A stretch of DNA of 64,000 nucleotides, from the NCBI GenBank assembly GCA_046726375.1, contig JBKPAJ010000124.1:1-64000 (forward strand). Direction: 5' to 3'. The stretch comes from DASPWV01 sp046726375 (GTDB taxonomy: Bacteria; Acidobacteriota; Vicinamibacteria; Vicinamibacterales; UBA2999). The notes beneath the pieces are model-generated. The model was not told where the DNA came from and searched no databases. It worked only from the letters and a program-made list of their open reading frames with translations. Positions 58,235 through 64,000 of the stretch are shown here, piece by piece (within the stretch, counting starts at the first letter, position 1; the number at the start of each line of letters is the position of its first letter). Position numbers and translations under genes: made by a program.

Positions 58235-59554
58235 ATGCGCGGTGCTCTTGGGCTTACCGCTCTGATTGCCACTCTTGCCGCGCCCGCGGCGGCGCAGAAC
58301 TGGCCGCACTGGCGAGGGCCGGCGGCCGCCGGCGTGTCGACCGAAAAAGAATTGCCCCTTCAGTGGAACGACACTCAAGGCGTGGCGTGGAAGGCGCAAA
58401 TTCGGGGGGTGGGCATCTCCTCGCCGATCGTCTGGGCCAATCGCGTGTTCGTGACGTCGCAGCTAGGAAGCGGCGATTCACGGCCTGGACCGCGCCTCGT
58501 GCAGAGTGGCAACCCGCTCGAGGCCGGCGAACGACCGCTCGCTGCAAGCCCGACAGCCGGGCGTGGTCCCGTCGCCTTCCTGATCACAGCGCTCGACCGT
58601 ACCAGCGGACGCAGGCTCTGGGAGTACGAATTGCGAGCAAGCGGCCCGCTGCCGTCGGTGCACGAGAAGCACAACCTCGCGTCGCCGAGTCCGGTTACCG
58701 ACGGCGCACGTGTGTACGCCTGGTTTGGCACCGGCCAGATCGCCGCGGTGGATCTCGACGGAAAGCTTGTTTGGCAGAAGCATCTCGGCGCCGATTACGG
58801 ACCGTTCGAAATCAACTGGGGGCACGGCAGCTCACCGGTCGTTCACGGTGACACCGTTTTTCTTCTCTGTTATCACGATCCGGCGTCATATCTCCTGGCG
58901 CTCGATGCGCGCACTGGCGCCGTGCGGTGGAAAACCGACGCGAGCGCCGGTGTGACGTCCTACAGCACACCGCTGGTGGTCGCGACGGGTCCAACGACGG
59001 AAGTGATCGTTAACTCGAGCGACGGCCTGAGCGCCTATGACGCGGCAACCGGATCGCGCTTGTGGCAGGTGGCGGAGACCAACCGTTTTCCGATCCCAAC
59101 TCCGCTCTTTCAGGACGGAATCATCTATGCAAGCCGCGGATATCGCAGCAGCCCGTTCATGGCGATTCGTCCGGGCGGAAAGGGGAACGTGGCGTCGAGC
59201 CATGTGGTGTGGCGGGCGCCCTCGGGTGGACCCTATATCTCGTCGCTGCTGTACTACGATGGCTTGATTTACATGGTCGGCGATGTGGGCGTGCTGACGG
59301 TGACCGATGCAAAAACAGGCGAACGCGTGTTTCAGCAACGAATCGGCGGCGTCTATAGCGCGTCTCCTGTTGCGGCGGACGGCAAGATTTATCTCGTGAG
59401 CGAAGACGGCCAAACCATCATTGTGTCGGCCGGTCGCACGCCGCGCGTGCTCGCGCGCAACAGGCTGAATGCGCGGCTCCTGGCGTCGCCGGCAATCGCG
59501 GGAGGGCGGTTGTTTCTGCGATCGGATGATGCGGTGTATGCGATAGGCAAGTAG
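58235..59554 (+). CDS. Secreted PQQ-like beta-propeller protein
   Basis: 439 residues from ATG 58235, behind GGAGG (58222-58226). Signal peptide ALGLTALIATLAAPAAAQ, then NWPHWRGPAAAGVSTEKELP, the usual start of exported PQQ-like propellers. Repeated blades read ALDRTSGRRLWEYEL, ALDARTGAVRWKTDASAGVT, SAYDAATGSRLWQVAE and VTDAKTGERVFQQRIGG. No dehydrogenase residues are evident, so it is probably a binding or scaffolding propeller in the periplasm. Confidence 0.82.
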   Translation: MRGALGLTALIATLAAPAAAQNWPHWRGPAAAGVSTEKELPLQWNDTQGVAWKAQIRGVGISSPIVWANRVFVTSQLGSGDSRPGPRLVQSGNPLEAGERPLAASPTAGRGPVAFLITALDRTSGRRLWEYELRASGPLPSVHEKHNLASPSPVTDGARVYAWFGTGQIAAVDLDGKLVWQKHLGADYGPFEINWGHGSSPVVHGDTVFLLCYHDPASYLLALDARTGAVRWKTDASAGVTSYSTPLVVATGPTTEVIVNSSDGLSAYDAATGSRLWQVAETNRFPIPTPLFQDGIIYASRGYRSSPFMAIRPGGKGNVASSHVVWRAPSGGPYISSLLYYDGLIYMVGDVGVLTVTDAKTGERVFQQRIGGVYSASPVAADGKIYLVSEDGQTIIVSAGRTPRVLARNRLNARLLASPAIAGGRLFLRSDDAVYAIGK

Positions 59555-59626
59555 GTTCGCAAGGGCGACGCGCTTCGCGCGGCTGCGGATGCGCAGGAAT
59601 CGCGGCCCATCTGCCCGCCCTGCGAA

Positions 59627-60025
59627 CTACTTGTTCATGTCCATGCCACGATTCGACAAGCGATCGGCGTCTCTGTTCTGCTCGCGCCGAACGTGCTCGA
59701 TGGTGACGTCACCAACACGCGCCATGAGATGACGCGCCTGCCGATAGAGCGGGATCAGGCCCTCGTTCTTGATGCGATAGTTGCCATTCATCTGCTGCAC
59801 CAGCAACAGCGAATCCGACTTGACGTGCACGCGTGTGTGGCCGTGAGCGAGCGCCCACTCCAGCGCGGCGAGCAGGCCGCGATATTCGGCAACGTTGTTC
59901 GTGGCCGTCCCGATGCCCCCGGAGAGTTCGGCAAGCACGTTGCCTTGATCGTCGACAACGTGAACACCGTAACCTGCGGGGCCGGGGTTGCCGCGCGCGC
60001 CGCCGTCGATATACGCGGTAATCAA
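59627..60025 (-). CDS. rnhA: Ribonuclease HI-like protein
   Basis: 132 residues, compact RNase HI. Acidic active site: Asp7 (AYIDGGARGNPGPAGYG), Glu47 (NNVAEYRGLLAALEWALAHG), Asp71 (KSDSLLLVQQMNGNY) and Asp121 in HVRREQNRDADRLSN. The basic protrusion of E. coli RNase HI is short, as in archaeal-type or Bacillus-like small forms. It removes RNA from RNA:DNA hybrids. The start overlaps the zinc-ribbon gene stop by 4 nt. Confidence 0.9.
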   Translation of the reverse strand: MITAYIDGGARGNPGPAGYGVHVVDDQGNVLAELSGGIGTATNNVAEYRGLLAALEWALAHGHTRVHVKSDSLLLVQQMNGNYRIKNEGLIPLYRQARHLMARVGDVTIEHVRREQNRDADRLSNRGMDMNK

Positions 60026-60807
60026 GGACGCGGCGCGTTGGGATCGGCGTGTTGCTGCGTCGGGGCGTTCGCCGCGCCGTGCCCGTCAGGCGATCGTTCC
60101 TGCGCGCCGGCAAAGTACAGGATCCGCTGACAGCTGTCGCAGTGCACGATCGAATCGTTACGGCGAATCGTGTTGTAGACCTGCGGACGAAGGCGCACGT
60201 GACACACCGAGCAATGACCGTCGATCGCTTCGGCGACGGCGAGCCCCTGCCGCCCTTTGCGCACGCGCTCGAACGTCTCGAACGTCGCGCGGGGGATCTG
60301 CGGCACCAGAGCGCGACGCTCCTCGTCACTGGTCGTGAGCACGCGCTCCATGTCGGCCGCCTCGGTCTCGATCGCCTGACGTTCTTTGGCGATCTGCGTT
60401 TCCTCGGACTTGAGCGCGGCTTCGGCCTGTTTCAGGCGCGCGACAACTTCGTCCGCCTCCATCATGTTGATGAGCATCAGCTCTTCGATGCGACCAACTT
60501 CGCTCGTCCCCGCCGCGATCTGGTGCTGCATGGCGTGGTATTCCTGGTTGGTCTTGACCGCCATCAGGGTTTCTTTCGACTTGCTCAACTGCTGCTGCGC
60601 GGCGGTCAGATCTCTGTCGATGGTGCGGCGGCGTGTCTGGTTGTCGGCGGCGGCCTGCCGGGCAGCGATGACCTCGTCGCGCGCGGCGGAGAGCTTGGCG
60701 TCGAGCGCGGCAATGCGCGCCGGCGCGTCGGCAATGCGCTTGCGCGCGTCAGCGGAGCGCGTTTCGATTAACTGAAGCTTCACTAACTGTTCGAGCTCGG
60801 GTGACAT
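60022..60807 (-). CDS. Coiled-coil protein with C-terminal zinc ribbon (DUF164/CT398-like)
   Basis: 261 residues. Residues about 5-185 form a long antiparallel coiled coil (LTAAQQQLSKSKETLMAVKT, then NQEYHAMQHQIAAGTSEVGR), and residues 197-240 a C4 zinc ribbon (GHCSVCHVRLRPQVYNTIRR and IVHCDSCQRILYF). This layout is the CT398/HP0958 (FlgZ-like) group, linked in other bacteria to RpoN or flagellar export. In non-flagellated bacteria the role is unknown. It is cotranscribed with the RNase HI gene. Confidence 0.8.
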   Translation of the reverse strand: MSPELEQLVKLQLIETRSADARKRIADAPARIAALDAKLSAARDEVIAARQAAADNQTRRRTIDRDLTAAQQQLSKSKETLMAVKTNQEYHAMQHQIAAGTSEVGRIEELMLINMMEADEVVARLKQAEAALKSEETQIAKERQAIETEAADMERVLTTSDEERRALVPQIPRATFETFERVRKGRQGLAVAEAIDGHCSVCHVRLRPQVYNTIRRNDSIVHCDSCQRILYFAGAQERSPDGHGAANAPTQQHADPNAPRP

Positions 60808-60875
60808 TGCTTATCCCGGACCGAAAGATCCGCGCTACATGTTGCAAAAAGCGACGTATTGCAAACGAGCAATTC

Positions 60876-60903
60876 TTCTTCGTTCTTCGTCCTTCGTTCT
60901 CAG
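60876..60903. repeat. Heptamer array (TTCTTCG) next to the tRNA gene
   Basis: ttcttcg (60876), ttcttcg (60883), tccttcg (60890), ttctcag (60897): the complement is the GAACGAA-type array (cgaagaa and so on). It lies just before the 3' end of the tRNA gene, on its downstream side. Confidence 0.75.
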
Positions 60904-60909
60904 TTCAAA

Positions 60910-60982
60910 TGGGCCCACCTGGGATCGAACCAGGGACCAACCGGTTATGAGCCGGCCGCTCTAACCGCTGAGCTATGGGCCC
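60910..60982 (-). tRNA. tRNA-Ile2 (anticodon CAU, lysidine type)
   Basis: 73 nt on the minus strand, complete cloverleaf: 7-bp acceptor GGGCCCA/TGGGCCC, D-arm GCTC/GAGC, anticodon stem-loop with loop CTCATAA (anticodon CAT), T-arm CCTGG-TTCGATC-CCAGG, discriminator A73. CCA is not encoded. The acceptor has C4-G69 and C5-G68, the known TilS determinants of tRNA-Ile2, while elongator tRNA-Met differs there; it also resembles E. coli ileX. The T-loop and D-loop are normal. Confidence 0.85.
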
Positions 60983-61030
60983 GTAACTTGTCCCGCCGAA
61001 GTTCGTCGCTTGTTACTCGAACGACGGCGG

Positions 61031-61063
61031 AAAAACAAAAAGGGCGGTCCTTTAGGACCGCCC
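61031..61063 (-). terminator. Intrinsic terminator overlapping the rpoD stop codon
   Basis: On the minus strand a 10-bp stem (61042-61051 with 61054-61063) with a 2-nt loop is followed by tttttgttttt (61041-61031). The rpoD stop TAA (61054-61052) lies in the loop and top of the stem, so the last codons (Gly-Arg-Ser) form the hairpin arm. The tRNA gene starts 48 nt further on. Confidence 0.85.
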
Positions 61064-62752
61064 CTCGAGAAACGCGCGCAGTTTACGACTGCGCGATGGA
61101 TGGCGCAGCTTACGCAGCGCCTTGGCTTCGATTTGCCGAATCCGCTCGCGCGTCACGGCGAAGTTTTGTCCGACTTCTTCCAGCGTGTGCTCGCTGCCGT
61201 CGCCCACACCAAAGCGCATTTTGATCACTTTCTCTTCGCGCGGCGTCAGCGTCTTGAGCACCGACTCGGTCTGCTCGCGCAAATCGAGGTTGATCACGGC
61301 CTCTGACGGCGAGACCGCCGTCCGATCCTCGATGAAGTCGCCAAGATGCGAATCTTCCTCTTCGCCGATCGGCGTCTCGAGCGAGATCGGCTCCTGCGCG
61401 ATCTTGAGCACTTTGCGGACCTTGGCGACCGGAATATCCATCCGCCGCGCGATCTCTTCCGAAGTTGGCTCGCGCCCAAGTTCCTGGACCAGCGCGCGCG
61501 AAGTGCGAATCAGCTTGTTGATGGTTTCGATCATGTGCACCGGGATGCGGATCGTCCGGGCCTGGTCGGCAATGGCGCGCGTAATCGCCTGTCGAATCCA
61601 CCACGTCGCATACGTCGAGAACTTGTAGCCGCGGCGGTACTCGAATTTATCGACCGCTTTCATCAGGCCGATGTTGCCTTCCTGGATCAGATCGAGGAAC
61701 TGCAGACCGCGGTTCGTGTACTTCTTGGCGATCGAGACCACCAGACGAAGGTTGGCTTCGACCAGCTCTTTCTTGGCCTGTTCCGCCTTGGCTTCACCGG
61801 TGTAGATGGTCTCGAGCGTGTGCCGCAGCGTCTCGGCGCTCTCCTCGAGCTCGTCGGTCATGCGCTTGACTTCGGCGCGCAGATCTTTCTGCTTCTTGAG
61901 AAAGTTCTTGCGCTCCTCTTCCTTCAGCTTGGGCCGGCGATTCTTGGCGTTGAGCGTCTTGTTGACCGCCTCGAGCTCGCGCTGCACCTTGAGCACCGAA
62001 TCGACGATGTCCTTGACCTCGTCGATCAGCTTGCGCTTGACCAGTTCGGTGAACTCGATCTTGCGGATATGTCCCGAGAGCTCGACCTGGGCGCGCATCA
62101 ACCTCCAGTGCGCGCGCAGATACTTGCGCTTCTCCTTCTTTGGAATCGGCGAGAGTTTTTCGACGAACTTTTCGACGTTGAGGCGCGCCTTGCGGACGTT
62201 CTCCACCTGGCGGATGAACTGCTGCGCGCGTTCCTCGATGCGATCGTCGGTGATCTCTTCGTCGTTGAAGATCACCAGTTCGCGGATCGTCCGCTCGCCG
62301 GCCCTGAGCTGATCGCCCATGCGAATCACTGCCTTGGTGATCGCGGGCATGCGCGAAATCGACTTGATGACCGAGAGCTTCCCCTGCTCGATGCGCTTGG
62401 CGATCGAGACTTCGCCTTCGCGCGTGAGCAGCGGGACGGTGCCCATCTCGCGCAGATACATGCGCACGGGGTCGTTGGTTTTGTCGAGCGCACCGGGAGT
62501 GAGGTCGAGCTCAGGGCGATCCGTTTCACCCTCTTCGCGCTCCAGCGAATCGCGCTGGCTGTAGGACTTTTCGGAGTCGACGATGTCGATACCGGCGTTA
62601 CCGAATGCGAGAAACAGTTCCTCGAGATCTTCAGGCGAGGCCGTGAGCTCCGGAGGAAGAACATCGCTCACTTCGTCGTAGAGCAGATATCCTTTCTCTT
62701 TGCCAACCGTGATCAGTTGGCGGACTTCCTCGAACCTGTCTTCGATAGACAA
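61052..62752 (-). CDS. rpoD: RNA polymerase sigma factor RpoD (sigma70)
   Basis: 566 residues from TTG 62752, preceded by an AAGGAG site. Region 1.1 is at the N-terminus. Region 1.2 reads NDPVRMYLREMGTVPLLTRE, region 2.4 YATWWIRQAITRAIADQART with IRIPVHM, and region 4.2 HTLEEVGQNFAVTRERIRQI with EAKALRKL. A spacer of about 200 residues between regions 1.2 and 2 is present as in group 1 sigma factors. It directs housekeeping transcription. It is downstream of dnaG, the classic macromolecular-synthesis arrangement. Confidence 0.95.
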   Translation of the reverse strand: MSIEDRFEEVRQLITVGKEKGYLLYDEVSDVLPPELTASPEDLEELFLAFGNAGIDIVDSEKSYSQRDSLEREEGETDRPELDLTPGALDKTNDPVRMYLREMGTVPLLTREGEVSIAKRIEQGKLSVIKSISRMPAITKAVIRMGDQLRAGERTIRELVIFNDEEITDDRIEERAQQFIRQVENVRKARLNVEKFVEKLSPIPKKEKRKYLRAHWRLMRAQVELSGHIRKIEFTELVKRKLIDEVKDIVDSVLKVQRELEAVNKTLNAKNRRPKLKEEERKNFLKKQKDLRAEVKRMTDELEESAETLRHTLETIYTGEAKAEQAKKELVEANLRLVVSIAKKYTNRGLQFLDLIQEGNIGLMKAVDKFEYRRGYKFSTYATWWIRQAITRAIADQARTIRIPVHMIETINKLIRTSRALVQELGREPTSEEIARRMDIPVAKVRKVLKIAQEPISLETPIGEEEDSHLGDFIEDRTAVSPSEAVINLDLREQTESVLKTLTPREEKVIKMRFGVGDGSEHTLEEVGQNFAVTRERIRQIEAKALRKLRHPSRSRKLRAFLEGRS

Positions 62753-62834
62753 GGTCGTACTCCTTCCTGCACCTGAATGACCGCGACAGTTGCCCAGACC
62801 GCGCAACCGCGAGAGGGCAAGCCAGTCATTATAT

Positions 62835-64000
62835 CTACCTGTTGAGCCGGCGAGCGAGCTCGATGCTCCGCGCCGTCAGCGTCCAGAGCTCCGGCGACGA
62901 CGGTTCTGCCCGTTTCAGCCGCGCGATCTCGGCTTCCAATTCTCCCAGCTCTCTCGTCAAGCGCAAGTGGCGCAACGCTTCGGCGCAAGCCGGCAGGTCG
63001 CGCACGGGCGGCTCCCGCTCCATAGCCGCCCGCGACACGAGTTGCGCCTCCTGATCGCTTAGACGCTCCATCAGGGCCCCAGGCAACTCCTCCGGTCCCA
63101 GTGACAGGAAGCCCCGCGCCTTCTCGAGTATGGTCTGAGCCCTAAGTCCTTCCAAATCAGCGTCTTCAATCCTGGCCAGCACCGCGGCGGCATCGCCGGG
63201 CGCGTGCACGAGTGCCCACAACAGCCCTTTTTCCACGTCTCGCAGCGGCGCCGAGAAGGCGCGAATACGGTCCACCGGGAGCTCGGTCCGGCGGGCGGCC
63301 GCCGCCTTGCGGATTTCCGCGCGAATCACCTCCTCGGTGACGCGGGCTTTGTGCGCCAGTCGATCGGCAAATTGATCGCGCGCGGCAGGATCGGGAATAC
63401 GAGCGGCGACGACGAGCATCTTCTTCAAATAGTCCCGGCGCGAATCGTCTCGCGAGAAGTCGTACTCGGCGCTGGCGCGATCCAATAGGAAGTCGAGGTA
63501 CGGGCGCGACTGCTGCAGCAGCGAGACGTACGCGTCGCGCCCGTGTCGCTGCACGTAGGTATCGGGATCTTGACCATTGGGGAGCAGGGCGACGTTGACG
63601 TCAAAACCTTCGCTGACCAGAAGTTCACAGCTTCGCTCGGCGGCGTTTTGTCCCGCTGCGTCCGGATCGTAGGAAAGCAGCGCCTTGGGCGCGAACCGCC
63701 TGAGGAGGACCGCCTGCTGCGGCGTGAGCGCGGTGCCGCAGGTCGCCACCACCGGGAGTCCGCCCGCTTGAAATACCTGCGCGAAGTCGAAATAGCCCTC
63801 GACGATGATCGCGAAGCGCGCCTTGCGCAGATCGCCTCTGGTGAGGTTAAGCCCGTAGAGCGTCCGGCTTTTCGTGTAGATCGGCGTCTCAGGAGAGTTC
63901 AGGTACTTCGGCACCTGATCCTTCTCCATTGCACGGCCGCCGAAGGCGATGACCGATCCGCTGTCTCGCGCGATAGGGATCATCAATCGGTTGCGAAACC
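62835..64000 (-). CDS. dnaG: DNA primase DnaG (5' part beyond the window)
   Basis: About 388 codons of the 3' end are present and the frame is open at the window edge (reads FRNRLMIPIARD). TOPRIM motifs: AIIVEGYFDFAQVFQAGGLP (catalytic Glu) and LSYDPDAAGQNAAERSCELL (DxD). The C-terminal helical domain binds the helicase DnaB. It makes RNA primers at the replication fork. The N-terminal zinc finger lies outside this window. rpoD follows 82 nt after its stop. Confidence 0.93.
   Translation of the reverse strand, partial: FRNRLMIPIARDSGSVIAFGGRAMEKDQVPKYLNSPETPIYTKSRTLYGLNLTRGDLRKARFAIIVEGYFDFAQVFQAGGLPVVATCGTALTPQQAVLLRRFAPKALLSYDPDAAGQNAAERSCELLVSEGFDVNVALLPNGQDPDTYVQRHGRDAYVSLLQQSRPYLDFLLDRASAEYDFSRDDSRRDYLKKMLVVAARIPDPAARDQFADRLAHKARVTEEVIRAEIRKAAAARRTELPVDRIRAFSAPLRDVEKGLLWALVHAPGDAAAVLARIEDADLEGLRAQTILEKARGFLSLGPEELPGALMERLSDQEAQLVSRAAMEREPPVRDLPACAEALRHLRLTRELGELEAEIARLKRAEPSSPELWTLTARSIELARRLNR

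Noticed and set aside
60910..60982. Elongator tRNA-Met for the CAT anticodon
   Set aside because: C4-G69 and C5-G68 pairs and overall similarity to ileX point to tRNA-Ile2; tRNA-Met usually has A/U pairs there.
60876..61030. Integration site of a mobile element at the tRNA gene
   Set aside because: No integrase, no duplicated tRNA 3' end and no change in base composition were seen near it.

Overview
The window is a GC-rich (by eye about 60-65% G+C), gene-dense bacterial chromosome segment. No phage, transposase, integrase or CRISPR signal was found. Gene content (a complete division and cell-wall cluster with a DNPR-type MurE, lipoproteins, outer-membrane barrel remnants, a double-length ThyX, DUF1684 and STN-domain proteins) fits a diderm of the Acidobacteriota, most like the Vicinamibacteria. 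That placement is inference from gene content and style, not a database result.

Layout. 1-8781 (+): DUF4350-like protein, two-domain thymidylate synthase ThyX, phosphatidylcholine-synthase-like enzyme, MFS exporter, a 68-codon glutaredoxin-like selenoprotein with an in-frame UGA, remnants of a LolA-like/outer-membrane barrel pair, an MBL hydrolase, an M20 peptidase and an EndoIII-like protein. 8826-17761 (-): a fatty-acid beta-oxidation operon led by a TetR regulator with a recognisable promoter and operator, then FadB-type protein, two alpha/beta hydrolases, thiolase, acyl-CoA dehydrogenase, DUF1684 lipoprotein and SirB1-like protein. 17771-21992 (-): GDSL lipoprotein, beta-propeller protein and fused 2-oxoacid dehydrogenase E1, divergent from cupin and LemA genes (+). 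23023-28491 (-): rhomboid protease, MFS, MurJ, YqeY and a GNAT protein. 28674-36119 (-): a surface-polysaccharide cluster (STN-domain protein, two epimerases, DegT aminotransferase, three GT2 and one GT4 glycosyltransferases), then YchF.

37633-54576 (+) is the dcw cluster: mraZ, rsmH, ftsL, ftsI, murE, murF, mraY, murD, ftsW, murG, murC, ftsQ, ftsA, ftsZ, behind a strong sigma70-type promoter and a MraZ box. murB and ddl are missing from it. 54676-64000 holds a radical SAM protein, a possible SpoVG relative, PgeF, DUF4242, a PQQ-type propeller, RNase HI, a zinc-ribbon coiled-coil protein, tRNA-Ile2(CAU), rpoD and the 3' part of dnaG.

Two things stand out. First, a UXX-star type glutaredoxin-like selenoprotein (4950-5156) that ordinary gene calling splits at its UGA. 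Second, the gaps are filled by short tandem arrays with strict 7-, 9- or 13-bp periods, often as facing inverted arms. Some run into genes: they supply the stop codons of murD and murG, the start codon of murC, a 21-residue insertion in MurF, and the signal-peptide-like N-terminus of a secreted propeller protein.
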